Notes under the pieces: model-generated
The model's database searches: none
Seen by the model: the letters and a program-made list of their open reading frames with translations, nothing else
What the model was told of the DNA's origin: nothing
Shown: one piece after another, positions 35,601 to 43,645 of the stretch
Layout of the letters: each line of letters begins with the position of its first letter
How positions within the stretch are numbered: the stretch's first letter is position 1
NCBI RefSeq assembly: GCF_004322775.1
Contig: NZ_CP036403.1
Coordinates: forward strand, 3,968,001-4,032,000
Source: Ornithinimicrobium sufpigmenti
GTDB lineage: Bacteria > Actinomycetota > Actinomycetes > Actinomycetales > Dermatophilaceae
Reading direction: 5' to 3'
Length of the DNA: 64,000 bases
Translations under genes and position numbers: made by a program

Positions 35601-38230
35601 TCGGAGAAGATCCAGTAGAAGCCGTCGGCGAGGTTCTCGTCGGCCGGCGTCGCGGTGGTGACCGCGGTCTGGTCCTCGTCGTCGAGGTTGGTCACCGTGG
35701 CGCCCACGATGCCCTGGTCCGCGGTGTCGTGGACGTTGCCCACGACGTAGCCGCCCTCACCTGCGGGCACGCAGGAGCGCTCGCCGACGAAGACGTCGTC
35801 GATCTGCCACCACCAGCCCCAGGTCCCTTCGTAGTTGAAGCCGATGCGGACATCGCTCTCACCTGCCGCCATCGGCAGCGGGACCAGCTCCTCGCGCGGT
35901 CCCCGACGCGACTCGGTCCACTCCTCGACGTCCTCCCAGGTCTCGCCGCCGTCCAGGCTGACCCGGACGGTCGCGGAGTCGTTGGTGAACCGGTAGTAGT
36001 CGGACTTGAACCCGACCGCCGGGGTCTCGTCGCCGGACATGTCGACCGACGGGGTCACCAGCGTGGTGTTCTGGGTCTGGCCGCTGCCGTAGTCGTCGGA
36101 GTTGACCACCGCGAAGCCGCCCTCGCCACCGGTCTGGTTGCCCCGGTCGCCCGGGTCGTCGAAGCGCCACACCTGGTCGTTGCCCTGGTGGTCGACGACG
36201 TCCCAGCCCTCGGGAGCGGTCTCCTCGTCGAAGGTCTCCCAGAGGCCTTCGGTGGTGACGTGGTAGCCGGGGGCGTTGCAGGTGATCGCGTCGACCTCCA
36301 CGGCGAAGTTCTCCGTCGCGTCACCGCTGACCGTCACCTCGCGCGAGGGCGTGGTGTACCCGGGGTACTGCACCTGCACGCTGAGCGTGTAGGTGGAACC
36401 CGAGGGGATGTTCAGCGAGTACGCACCGGTCTCCGGGTCGGAGTAGGTGGCCTCGGGCGTGCCGTCCACCGCGATCCGTGCGTACAGCGGGAAGCCGTAG
36501 CCGGAACCGTCGGTGATGACGCCGTCGATGGTGGCGGCGTCGGCGGTCTCGAGCGCCACGTTGACCGTGGTGGTCTCCTCAGCCTCGATCGTCACCGTCT
36601 GCGTGTGCGTCTCGTAGCCGAAGGCGCTGACCGTGACGTCGTAGTCACCGGCGACGAGCATGGTGTTGAACACGCCCTCGCTGTTGGTGGTCAGGGTGCG
36701 CTCCATCGGGCCCACCACCTGCACCGAGGCGCTCGCGATCGCGGAGTCGTCGTCGGCGTCGGTGACCACACCGGTCAGCGTGCCGGCGTCGTCGATGGGA
36801 GCTTCGTCCACCAGGGCAGCGGCGTCGAGCCGGCCCTCACCGAAGACGTTGTTGTTCTCCGGGGTACCGCCGCACTGGTCGTCCGCCGTGTCGATGGCGG
36901 TGCCGTCGAGCAGGTTGCGGGTCCCCTCGACGTCACCGAGCAGGATCGGCGAGGCCGACCAGGCCAGCGCGACCGCGCCCGCGACGTGCGGGGAGGCCAT
37001 CGAGGTGCCGTTGTAGCTGGCGTAGGCGTTGCCGGGCACAGAGGAGCGGACCGCCGTGCCGGGGGCCGAGATGTCCGGCTTGATCTCGCCGTTCTCACCA
37101 GGTCCGCGGCTCGAGCCGGGAGCGATGACATGGCTGCTGGTGTAGTTGCCCACGGAGTAGGAGATCGCCAGGCTGCCGGGGGCACCGGAGGTGTTGCAGC
37201 CGGGCCCGTTGTTGCCGTTGGCGAAGACACCGAACTGGCCGGCGGCGGCCCAGGCCTCGATGACGTCCGACATGAACGGGTCGTTGGAGGGCACCGTGGT
37301 GCCCCACGAGTTGTTGATGATGTGCGGACGCTTGCTGACGTCGGGGTTCTCCCCGTTCAGGTCCGTCGGCTCCAGCATCCACTGGCCCGAGGACATCAGC
37401 GCCTCGTCGGAGGGGCAGCAGCCGTTCGCGGCGATCCACTTCGCCCCCGGCGCCACGCCGATCTGGTTGTCGCCACCGTCGTCGCCGACCATGGTGCCGG
37501 TGACGTGGGTGCCGTGCCCGTTGAAGTCGGCAGGCTCGTCGGGCGAGGTGCCGGACGCGTCGAACCAGCTGTAGTTGTGGTCGACCTCACCGTCGCCCAG
37601 GTTGCCGCGGTACTGCTGGATCAGCGCCGGGTGGTCCCACTGGGCGCCGGTGTCGATGGAGGCGACGACGATGTCCTGACCCTCGACGCCGTCGGCCCAG
37701 ACCTCGGGTGCGTTGACGTCGTCGACTCCCCACTCGACCGCGTTCGGCGCCTTCTCCGGCACCGTCGGCACGATCTCGGGGATCTCGATCTGCATCGTGG
37801 GGTAGATGCCCTCGACCCCCGCGGCGAGGGACATGGAGGTGACCAGGTCGGCGTCTGCGCCGCTGACCCGGACCGAGTTGGTGGCCCAGAAGGCCTGGTA
37901 GTCCACGTCCTGCTTGTCCAGGCTGGCCCGCAGCCCGCCCTGGCTGGACTCCGCGGCCGCCTGGAGGGCGTCCACCACTGCCTGGCCGCGCTCGTTCCAG
38001 TCGGAGATTGCCGCGAACTGCGACATGTCCGGCCGCTCGGCGAACCGGACCCAGACGTCCGCCCGTCCCTCGGCCTGCAGCTCGGCGCTCACATCAGCAT
38101 CGATGGAGGCTCCCGAACCATTCCCCTCAGGGGTGGGTGATGCCGCAGCCGGCAACCCCGCCAATCCTGAGGTCACCAGCGACGCGGAGGCCAGAAGAGC
38201 CCACCACCGCCGTCGACCCGAATGTTCCAT
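32621..38230 (-). CDS. Giant secreted subtilisin-like (S8) protease with CnaB, kelch, Ig-like and cell-wall-binding repeats
   Basis: An 1869-residue secreted protein. Residues 1-31 are a signal peptide (RRRWWALLASASLVTSGLAG...AAA). An inhibitor-type prodomain precedes the S8 catalytic domain with Asp193 (VASIDTGA), His239 (GHGTHVTG) and Ser410 (NGTSMASPHVAG). Then come two CnaB-like carboxypeptidase-regulatory domains (about 487-647), a MAM/CBM-like beta domain (650-820), a third CnaB-like unit, kelch repeats (about 1005-1283), three Ig-like units, two nearly identical, and three cell-wall-binding repeats of PF04122 type (NRYGTAAA, from about 1573 to the end). ATG 38230 has GGAGAGGA 6 nt upstream. 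It is probably anchored non-covalently to the wall and cleaves extracellular proteins. Confidence 0.9.
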   Translation of the reverse strand: MEHSGRRRWWALLASASLVTSGLAGLPAAASPTPEGNGSGASIDADVSAELQAEGRADVWVRFAERPDMSQFAAISDWNERGQAVVDALQAAAESSQGGLRASLDKQDVDYQAFWATNSVRVSGADADLVTSMSLAAGVEGIYPTMQIEIPEIVPTVPEKAPNAVEWGVDDVNAPEVWADGVEGQDIVVASIDTGAQWDHPALIQQYRGNLGDGEVDHNYSWFDASGTSPDEPADFNGHGTHVTGTMVGDDGGDNQIGVAPGAKWIAANGCCPSDEALMSSGQWMLEPTDLNGENPDVSKRPHIINNSWGTTVPSNDPFMSDVIEAWAAAGQFGVFANGNNGPGCNTSGAPGSLAISYSVGNYTSSHVIAPGSSRGPGENGEIKPDISAPGTAVRSSVPGNAYASYNGTSMASPHVAGAVALAWSASPILLGDVEGTRNLLDGTAIDTADDQCGGTPENNNVFGEGRLDAAALVDEAPIDDAGTLTGVVTDADDDSAIASASVQVVGPMERTLTTNSEGVFNTMLVAGDYDVTVSAFGYETHTQTVTIEAEETTTVNVALETADAATIDGVITDGSGYGFPLYARIAVDGTPEATYSDPETGAYSLNIPSGSTYTLSVQVQYPGYTTPSREVTVSGDATENFAVEVDAITCNAPGYHVTTEGLWETFDEETAPEGWDVVDHQGNDQVWRFDDPGDRGNQTGGEGGFAVVNSDDYGSGQTQNTTLVTPSVDMSGDETPAVGFKSDYYRFTNDSATVRVSLDGGETWEDVEEWTESRRGPREELVPLPMAAGESDVRIGFNYEGTWGWWWQIDDVFVGERSCVPAGEGGYVVGNVHDTADQGIVGATVTNLDDEDQTAVTTATPADENLADGFYWIFSDTPGENTLQASATNYETTTQEVTVVDGDVVRADFSLGSGLVVVEPGEIESTQDQDEVVEHSLTFTNDGTSAVEVELLERDGGFTAPAGAGVDVEPTTLDVPTSFAAFADDEAEVGTSAEGDFAPSDTWESLPDYPRITMDNRVVNVDGDHYVLGGTTGTAAFADVNRLDAETQTWQAVAPMPQAASAVNAEAVAGEIVVSGGWVASATTTDTYVYDAGADSWTQAASAPTGVSASGTAVIDGIMYVIGGCSTNECTPMSNNAMAYDVASDTWETLANYPTAAAFPTCGAVDGELVCSGGNPGSGGIASTYVYDAGADAWESVADAPTPHWAAGAATANSQLVVQGGVQGAGAGAVSNATYAFDGDQWTTLAPATTPVYRGDISCGIVKVGGSIGGFNPVAAAEHLPGWDDCVTTTDVEWLELDPQTFTVEAGESVEVTVATDSTGLDLGTYSAAIRVRSNTPQSVDDIPVTMTVTEEEPPVGVIEVDPTSVEHTVEFGGSDSTDVTFSNTGEADAEVSLSEDVDWLSVDPEEFTVEADDSVDVAFTTDAAGLDAGTYTTQVEVTTDTGQELDAIEVTLIVSDEQVPPVGVIEVDPTSVEHTVEFGGSDSTDVTFSNTGEADAEVSLSEDVDWLSVDPEEFTVEADDSVDVAFTTDAAGLDAGTYTTQVEVTTDTGQELEAISVTLVVAEEAEAPFEVQRWSGTNRYGTAAAVSGTYESGAEVVFLATGQDYPDALTGSALAGSVEAPVLLTRPGALPNSTKAELVRLAPERVVVLGGDGAVKDAVLAEAGALTGAPVERVSGTNRYGTAAAVAAEFGGQGQRVFVATGVDYPDALSAAARAGALDSPVLLVRRTEIPSATAAALDALEPSQITVLGGEGAVDQGVVNELRQWAPTTRTGGLNRWVTSARLFAEVASAETVYVASGQNWPDALAGGAKAGGDHEPLLITRQGGLPGAIEGALQRLWPQKVVVLGGTTAVSNKVIEELEDLLERD
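33571..34169. repeat. 321-bp-period duplication in the subtilase gene
   Basis: Positions 33571-33848 and 33892-34169 are nearly identical over 278 bp, offset by 321 bp (107 codons). Each encodes one Ig-like domain containing VEHTVEFGGSDSTDVTF and WLSVDPEEFTVEADDSVD. The near-identity at DNA level points to a recent duplication or gene conversion. Confidence 0.9.
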
Positions 38231-38322
38231 GAACAGTCCTCTCCGTTGAGAAAGGGCAGCCGACACGCCACCCAGACTGTTTGACCATAGGGACAGCCAC
38301 CAGCCCGCTCAATGGCCGAACA

Positions 38323-38337
38323 TGCACGAAACGTGCA
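38323..38337. promoter_or_regulatory. Palindrome in the subtilase upstream region
   Basis: TGCACG-AAA-CGTGCA is a 6-bp inverted repeat with a 3-base spacer, located 93 bp upstream of the subtilase start in a relatively AT-rich gap. It may be an operator; no regulator is identified. Confidence 0.3.
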
Positions 38338-38389
38338 CAATCTGGGCAGTTCATGTACAAGACGTCGATTGGGCCGGTTGACCGTCCGC

Positions 38390-39103
38390 TCAGGGCCGGC
38401 AGGCGTGACGTTCCAGGGCGGCGAGCCCCGCGAGGTCGCCCTCACCCAGCTCGCTCTGCCCATGGTGCTGGGCCGCCATCAGCTGTCCTGACTCCTCCGT
38501 GTGCCCCAGCCCGAGGACGTGCAGCAGCTCGTGCACCAGCACGGCCTCCTCGTCCATGCCGCGGAACCAGCCTCGGGGCAGGTCGGTGTCGATGACGACG
38601 GTCCCGGTCACCGACCGGGCTCCCCGCGGACCGGTGAGGTATGAGGCGCCGCCGAGGCCGGCGACCGGGCCGGCCAGGTCGGGCACCTCCTCCTCGTCGG
38701 CCCAGCCGAGCAGCACCGGCCCGGCGCCGCGGTCGAGGAAGGTCCGGTCGTCGGTCTCCCCCACCACCTCGAAGGTGAAGCTGCTGGCCTCGTTGACGGT
38801 GGCCAGGGCCGAGTCGACCAGCTCGGCATACCCCTCGGGAGCGCCCTGCGGGTTGACCTCCACCTCGATGACCGCCTCGCAGGTCCAGGTGACCGGCGCT
38901 CCGCCAGGGGTGGTGGCCAGGTAGGAGTAGCCCTCGCCGCCGGAGCCGGGCACGCCGTCGAGCCGGTCGTGGGTCAGCACCGTGCGGCGGACGTCACCGA
39001 AGTCGACGACGGGTGAGACGGCGATGACCCCGGTGATCACCATGGCGAGGATGACCATGGTCGCGAGCACGCCCGCCCACCCTGATCTCGCTCGCCCGGC
39101 CAC
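38390..39103 (-). CDS. Membrane-anchored matrixin-like zinc metalloprotease
   Basis: A 237-residue protein with one N-terminal membrane segment or signal anchor (VLATMVILAMVITGVIAVS) and an extracellular domain ending in the zinc motif HELLHVLGLGH (HExxHxxGxxH, metzincin type). The conserved stretch GSGGEGYSYL...EVNPQGAPEGYAELV...VGETDDRTFLDRGAGPVLLGWADEEEVP is shared almost word for word with the protein at 41819-42697, so they are paralogs. The start is GTG 39103, with GAGACT 6 nt upstream. It lies upstream of the secreted subtilase on the same strand; joint extracellular proteolysis is possible. Confidence 0.82.
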   Translation of the reverse strand: MAGRARSGWAGVLATMVILAMVITGVIAVSPVVDFGDVRRTVLTHDRLDGVPGSGGEGYSYLATTPGGAPVTWTCEAVIEVEVNPQGAPEGYAELVDSALATVNEASSFTFEVVGETDDRTFLDRGAGPVLLGWADEEEVPDLAGPVAGLGGASYLTGPRGARSVTGTVVIDTDLPRGWFRGMDEEAVLVHELLHVLGLGHTEESGQLMAAQHHGQSELGEGDLAGLAALERHACRP

Positions 39104-39143
39104 GGGTCCAGTCTCCTCGACGGTCAGGCCTGTCCGGCCCCGG

Positions 39144-39800
39144 TCACTGGCCGAGGTCGGCCAGCATCGTCTCGAAGTCGGTGACCTCAGGGTCCACGGT
39201 CGTGCCGGAGCGGCGCTGCGGGGTGGCGTGCGGGACGAAGCCGGCGACCGATCCGCTCTCGGCCACGACCAGGTTGGCCAGCTCGGTGGCGGCCCGGGCG
39301 ACGCGCCTGCCCAGCTGGTCGCTCTCGCCCCCGCCGAAGTCCTCGGTGGCGGCGAACACCCCGGTCGGCACCACGACCGCGCGCAGGTAGGTGAACACCG
39401 GACGCAGGGCGTGGTCGAGGACCAGCGAGTGGCGTGCGCTGCCGGCGGTCGCGGCGATGACCACGGGCATCCCGGTGAGGGAGTCGGGGTCCAGGACGTC
39501 GAGGAACATCTTGAACAGCCCGGAGTAGCTGGCGGTGAAGACGGGGGTGACCGCGATCAGGCCGTCAGCGGCCGAGACCGCGTCCCGGGCGCGCGCGACG
39601 GCGGGGGTCGGCATACCTCCGGTGGTCATGGTGGTGGCGAGGTCCTGCGCCAGCTCCCGGAGCTCGATGACCTCCACCTCGGCGGCCTCACCGCGCGCGG
39701 ACACCTGGGAGGTGACCGCGTCGGCGATCCGGTCGGCGAGCAGCCGGGTGGAGCTGGGCTGGGACAGGCCTGCGGTGATGACGACGATCTTGCGGCTCAT
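39144..39800 (-). CDS. NADPH-dependent FMN reductase (CE1759-type)
   Basis: A 218-residue flavodoxin-like reductase: VVITAGLSQPSSTRLLADRIADAV at the N-terminus binds the FMN phosphate, and TPVFTASYSGLFKMFLDVLD is the isoalloxazine loop. It would supply reduced FMN to the luciferase-like monooxygenase encoded 29 bp upstream, making a two-component system. The start is ATG 39800. The pair is widespread in actinobacteria and its natural substrate is unknown. Confidence 0.85.
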   Translation of the reverse strand: MSRKIVVITAGLSQPSSTRLLADRIADAVTSQVSARGEAAEVEVIELRELAQDLATTMTTGGMPTPAVARARDAVSAADGLIAVTPVFTASYSGLFKMFLDVLDPDSLTGMPVVIAATAGSARHSLVLDHALRPVFTYLRAVVVPTGVFAATEDFGGGESDQLGRRVARAATELANLVVAESGSVAGFVPHATPQRRSGTTVDPEVTDFETMLADLGQ

Positions 39801-39829
39801 GGGTCCTTTCCGGGTCTGCTGGTCGGGCG

Positions 39830-40975
39830 TCAGACGCCTGCGCGTGCGGCGGCGCGCTCGGCCGCCGGGACGGCCGGGGCCACCAGGTGGTGCTTGGCCT
39901 CCGGGCCGGCCGCGACCAGCGAGGCGTGCGTGGGCGGGTCGCTGGGGACGTGGGCGGGGCGGCGGGCCTCGAACTCCTTGCGCAACACGGGCACGACCTC
40001 ACGGCCGAGGATCTCCAGCTGCTCGAGCACCATGGGCAGGGGCAGCCCGGCGTGGTCCATGAGGAAGAGCTGGCGCTGGTAGTCCCCGACGGCGTCGGCG
40101 AAGCCGAGCGTGCGCTCGATGACCATCTCGGGGGTGCCGACGGTCAGCGGCGTGGCGTGGGTGAACTGCTCCAGGCTGGGTCCGTGGCCGTAGACAGGGG
40201 CGTTGTCGAAGTAGGGGCGGAAGACCTTCTTGGCCTGCGCCTCGGTCTCGGCCATGAAGGCCTGCCCGCCCAGGCCGACGATCGCCTGGTCCGCGGCGCC
40301 GTGGCCGTAGTGCTCGAACCGGCGCCGGTAGAGCTGCACCATCGTGGCGGTGTGCTCCATGTTCCAGAAGATGTTGTTGTGGAAGAAGCCGTCGCCGTAG
40401 TAGGCGGCCTGCTCGGCGATCTCGGTGGACCGGATCGAGCCGTGCCAGACGAACGGCGGGGTCGCGTCGAGGGGGCGCGGGGTGGCGGTGAAGCCCTGCA
40501 GCGGGGTGCGGAACTTGCCCTGCCAGTCCACGGCCTCCTCGCGCCACAGCCGGCGCAGCAGGTGGTAGTTCTCGATGGCCAGCGGGATGCCCTGGCGGAT
40601 GTCCTTGCCGAACCAGGGGTAGACCGGGCCGGTGTTGCCGCGGCCCATCATCAGGTCGACGCGACCCTTGGCGACGTGCTGGAGGAAGGCGTAGTCCTCC
40701 GCGATGCGCACCGGGTCGGTCGTGGTGATGAGGGTGGTGGCGGTCGAGAGGATCAGCCGTTGCGTCTGGGCGGCGATGAAGGCCAGGTGGGTCGTGGGCG
40801 AGGACACCGTGAACGGCGGGTTGTGGTGCTGCCCGGTCGCGAAGACGTCGAGGCCGACCTCCTCCGCCTTCAGCGCGATCTGGGTGATCGCGTCGATGCG
40901 TTCACCGTCGGTCGGGGTCCGTCCCGTGGTGGGGTCCGTAGTCACGTCGCCGACGCTGAAGATCCCGAACTGCAT
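39830..40975 (-). CDS. LLM-class flavin-dependent monooxygenase (CE1758-type)
   Basis: A 381-residue luciferase-like TIM-barrel monooxygenase: MQFGIFSVGDVTTDPTTGRTPT start, DVFATGQHHNPPF, GRVDLMMGRGNTGPVYPWFG, and a C-terminal MDHAGLPLPMVLEQLEILG. It uses reduced FMN from the reductase downstream to oxidise an unknown substrate. A perfect 18-bp palindrome lies 23 bp upstream of the ATG and probably controls the pair. Confidence 0.85.
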   Translation of the reverse strand: MQFGIFSVGDVTTDPTTGRTPTDGERIDAITQIALKAEEVGLDVFATGQHHNPPFTVSSPTTHLAFIAAQTQRLILSTATTLITTTDPVRIAEDYAFLQHVAKGRVDLMMGRGNTGPVYPWFGKDIRQGIPLAIENYHLLRRLWREEAVDWQGKFRTPLQGFTATPRPLDATPPFVWHGSIRSTEIAEQAAYYGDGFFHNNIFWNMEHTATMVQLYRRRFEHYGHGAADQAIVGLGGQAFMAETEAQAKKVFRPYFDNAPVYGHGPSLEQFTHATPLTVGTPEMVIERTLGFADAVGDYQRQLFLMDHAGLPLPMVLEQLEILGREVVPVLRKEFEARRPAHVPSDPPTHASLVAAGPEAKHHLVAPAVPAAERAAARAGV

Positions 40976-40997
40976 GGCTGCTCCGGCCTCTCGTAAG

Positions 40998-41015
40998 TAG
41001 TTGATCTGTCAACTA
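40998..41015. promoter_or_regulatory. MarR-type 18-bp palindromic operator
   Basis: TAGTTGA-TCTG-TCAACTA is a perfect inverted repeat with 7-bp arms. It is the right size and AT content for a MarR-family operator and sits in the divergent gap between the monooxygenase and the CPBP protease. No MarR gene is in the window, so the regulator would be encoded elsewhere. Confidence 0.6.
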
Positions 41016-41090
41016 GACTAACAGGTGGTCGAGCTCACCTATTCCAACCCTGGGTATGCCGTTCTGTTCCCGGCGCGTAGCGTCACCGCC

Positions 41091-41795
41091 ATGCCGTCGT
41101 CGGGCCCACCTCCACCCGGGCGCACCTTCGTGCGGCCGGTCACCCACGCCGACCTGCTGGTCACGCTGGGCGGCTTCGTGGCCTCGACCGCCCTGGGCGG
41201 GGTGCTGATGATCGTGCTGGTCCTGGCCGGGGTGGAGCCCCTGGCCGTGGTCACCGGAGGGATCCCGACGACCGTGGCGCTGTGGCTCCTGGCGCTCTGG
41301 TTCGGGCTGCGCGCGCGGGGATGGACCTGGGCCGACCTGGGCCTGGGCGAGCGGCTGGGTCTGGGCCGGTGGTGGTGGCAGGTCGCCCTGGCCTACGTCG
41401 GGGTGGTGCTGGTGGCCTCGCTGGTCGTCTCCCAGCTGTCGGCTCCCGGTGAGCAGCCCAACGTCCTGGAGGGCGGGGTGCGGTTCGGGCCGGTCGTGGT
41501 CGCGGCCATCTGGGTCGCCGTCGGGCTCGTCGGCCCGCTCGTCGAGGAGGTCATCTTCCGCCGGGTCCTGCTGGGCTGGCTGGAGTCGCGGGTCGGGCTG
41601 GTGCTGGCCGTGCTGGTGCAGGCGGCCCTGTTCGCGGTGCTGCACGTCGTGCCCGCCGCGATGGTGCTGACCTTCCTGCTGGGGCTGGCGACGGCACTGC
41701 TCGCGCGGCGGCACCGCTCGCTCTGGCCGGCCCTGGCCCTGCACGCGCTCAACAACCTGGTCGCCCTCTCGGTGCTGCTGTCGACCCTGCGCTGA
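41091..41795 (+). CDS. CPBP-family intramembrane metalloprotease (CAAX/Abi)
   Basis: A 234-residue multi-pass membrane protein with the CPBP motifs EEVIFRRVLLGWL, FAVLHVV and ALHALNN; the Glu-Glu pair and two His residues are the presumed catalytic/zinc ligands in the membrane. The family includes prenyl-protein processing enzymes and bacteriocin self-immunity proteins; the substrate is unknown. The frame extends back to 41025, but ATG 41091 is preceded by TAGCGT 7 nt upstream and starts the conserved part. It converges on the matrixin-like gene at 41819. Confidence 0.82.
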   Translation: MPSSGPPPPGRTFVRPVTHADLLVTLGGFVASTALGGVLMIVLVLAGVEPLAVVTGGIPTTVALWLLALWFGLRARGWTWADLGLGERLGLGRWWWQVALAYVGVVLVASLVVSQLSAPGEQPNVLEGGVRFGPVVVAAIWVAVGLVGPLVEEVIFRRVLLGWLESRVGLVLAVLVQAALFAVLHVVPAAMVLTFLLGLATALLARRHRSLWPALALHALNNLVALSVLLSTLR

Positions 41796-41818
41796 CGGGC
41801 CGCGCCCCCGGACTGGCG

Positions 41819-42697
41819 TCACACCGAGGAGCAGGCGGCCTCGCGCAGGTGGCGCAGACCGGCCAGGTCGCCGGTGCCGAGCTGGGTCTGGCCCAGGCTG
41901 ACCGGCTGCATGAGCTCGCCGCCGGTGTCGGTGTGGCCCAGGCCGAGCACATGGGCCAGCTCGTGGATGACGATCGTCTCCGCCACCGGGGCGGGGACCT
42001 GGTCGCCGAAGACGTCCACATCCAGCACCACCATCCCGCCGACCGCCACCCGCGGGCCGCCGATCGAACGCTGGGCATGCACCGCGCCGCCGAGGCCGGC
42101 CGTCGACCCGCCCAGGGCCGGCACCTCCTCCGCATCCGCGAAGCCGAGCAGCACCGGCCCGGCGCCGCGGTCGAGGAAGGTCCGGTCGTCGGTCTCGCCC
42201 ACCACCTCCAGGGTGAACCCGCTGGCGTCGTTCACGCGCGCCACCGCGGAGGCGACCAGGTCGGCATACCCCTCGGGTGCGCCCTGCGGGTTCACCTCCA
42301 CCGGGATGGTGCCCTCGCACGGCCAGGTGACGGGCGAGACGCCGTCGGGCTGGGTCACGGCGAAGGTGTAGCCCTCCCCTCCCGAGCCGGGCTCTCCGTC
42401 CACCCCGTCGCTGAAGGCGCGGTCGGTCAGGTCGGTCTCGCCCGTCAACCGGTCCACCAGGGAGCGCGCATCGGGCAGCAGCTGCGGGGCGAAGAGGTAG
42501 GCCGAGATCGCCAGCATCGCCAGGACCAGCAGCAGCGACAACAGCCCGGAGCAGCCCCCGGACCTGCGGGCCGGGCGGGGTGCGGCTGCGACGGGCGCGC
42601 CCAGGCCGTAGCGCCGGTCGAGGTCGTCGAGCTCGCGCAGCCGGCGCTCCATCTCGCGGGCGCGCCTGCGCCTCGCCCGCTCCTGCTGCCAGCTCAC
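41819..42697 (-). CDS. Membrane-anchored matrixin-like zinc metalloprotease (paralog)
   Basis: A 292-residue protein: a basic, charged N-terminal helix (QQERARRRRAREMERRLREL), a single membrane segment around residues 55-75 (LLSLLLVLAMLAISAYLFAP) and an extracellular zinc protease domain with HELAHVLGLGH. EVNPQGAPEGYADLV and VGETDDRTFLDRGAGPVLLGFADAEEVP match the protein at 38390. GTG 42697 is chosen over GTG 42715 because CAGGAT lies about 7 nt upstream of it. The two paralogs lie 2.7 kb apart, on the same strand, separated by unrelated genes. Confidence 0.8.
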   Translation of the reverse strand: MSWQQERARRRRAREMERRLRELDDLDRRYGLGAPVAAAPRPARRSGGCSGLLSLLLVLAMLAISAYLFAPQLLPDARSLVDRLTGETDLTDRAFSDGVDGEPGSGGEGYTFAVTQPDGVSPVTWPCEGTIPVEVNPQGAPEGYADLVASAVARVNDASGFTLEVVGETDDRTFLDRGAGPVLLGFADAEEVPALGGSTAGLGGAVHAQRSIGGPRVAVGGMVVLDVDVFGDQVPAPVAETIVIHELAHVLGLGHTDTGGELMQPVSLGQTQLGTGDLAGLRHLREAACSSV

Positions 42698-42759
42698 CGC
42701 GCCATCCTGCCGCACCTGGCTGGACGCGCCGCCCAGGATGGGTCAGCCGGGCAGGGTCC

Positions 42760-43599
42760 TCACCCCAGCAGGTCAGCCATCTGCTTGGCGATCATGTCGG
42801 TGGCGCGCTGGGGCGCCAGACGCGAGAGCCGGTCGAGCATGGCGGCGTCGCGGCCCACGGTCACGCGGTACTCGCCCTTCTTGACCGCGTCCTCGACGAT
42901 CTTGCGGGCGGCGTCGCGGGCCGGCATGATCCGGCGCCTGGAACCCTTGTCACCGGCCTCGACGTCCTGGGTGGCCGCCTCCTCCGGGGTGGCCCGGCCC
43001 GGCATCAGGACCCCGGAGTTGCTGGTGATCTCGGTCTCGATGGCGCCGGGGAAGACGATGGTGACGGTCACGGGGGTCTCGCGCAGCTCGGAGTAGAGGC
43101 CCTCGGTGAGCAGCTTGACGGCGGCCTTGCTGGCGCCGTACATCGTCTGGCCCGGCACCGGGGCGAAGCCGCCCATGCTGGAGACGTTGACCAGGCAGGC
43201 CTCGGGCCGCTCGAGCAGGTGGGGCAGGAACGCCTTGCTGGTGTGCACCACGCCCCAGAGGTTGACGCCCAGGACCCGCTCCATCTGCTCGTAGGACAGG
43301 TCCGCGAACGGGACGAACTCCTGGATGATCCCGGCGACGTTGAGCAGCCCGTCGATGTGGCCGTGCGCCTGCAGCACCTGCTCCGGCAGCGCCTCGACGG
43401 CCTGGCGGTCGGTGATGTCGAGGGTATGCAGCGTCAGCCGCTCCCCCACCTTGACCCGCTGCCCCAGGTCGACCAGGGACTCCTCGCGCAGGTCGACCGC
43501 GGCCACCCGACCACCCCGCCGAAGGAGGTCCAGGACCACCTCCAGCCCGATGCCGTTGCCCGCTCCGGTGACGACGAAGACCTTGTTCTGCACCTGCAT
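42760..43599 (-). CDS. Short-chain dehydrogenase/reductase (SDR)
   Basis: A 279-residue classical SDR: VFVVTGAGNGIGLEV, NVAGI, VNVSSMGG with the catalytic Ser, YGASKAAV with Tyr and Lys. The C-terminal quarter (RIMPARDAARKIVEDAVKKGEYRVTVGRDAAMLDRL) resembles SDRs that act on lipophilic ketones, often annotated acetoin or steroid dehydrogenases. ATG 43599 has GAGGAG about 9 nt upstream. It is not linked to a pathway by its neighbours. Confidence 0.83.
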   Translation of the reverse strand: MQVQNKVFVVTGAGNGIGLEVVLDLLRRGGRVAAVDLREESLVDLGQRVKVGERLTLHTLDITDRQAVEALPEQVLQAHGHIDGLLNVAGIIQEFVPFADLSYEQMERVLGVNLWGVVHTSKAFLPHLLERPEACLVNVSSMGGFAPVPGQTMYGASKAAVKLLTEGLYSELRETPVTVTIVFPGAIETEITSNSGVLMPGRATPEEAATQDVEAGDKGSRRRIMPARDAARKIVEDAVKKGEYRVTVGRDAAMLDRLSRLAPQRATDMIAKQMADLLG

Positions 43600-43645
43600 G
43601 ACTGACGTGCTCCTCGGTAGGTGTGTCGGTCGCTCCAGCCTACTA

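Noticed and set aside
32330..38140. A 1936-codon open frame on the plus strand
   Set aside because: It is antisense to the subtilase gene; its product is an Arg/His/Val-rich low-complexity translation typical of the opposite strand of GC-rich genes, with no domain.
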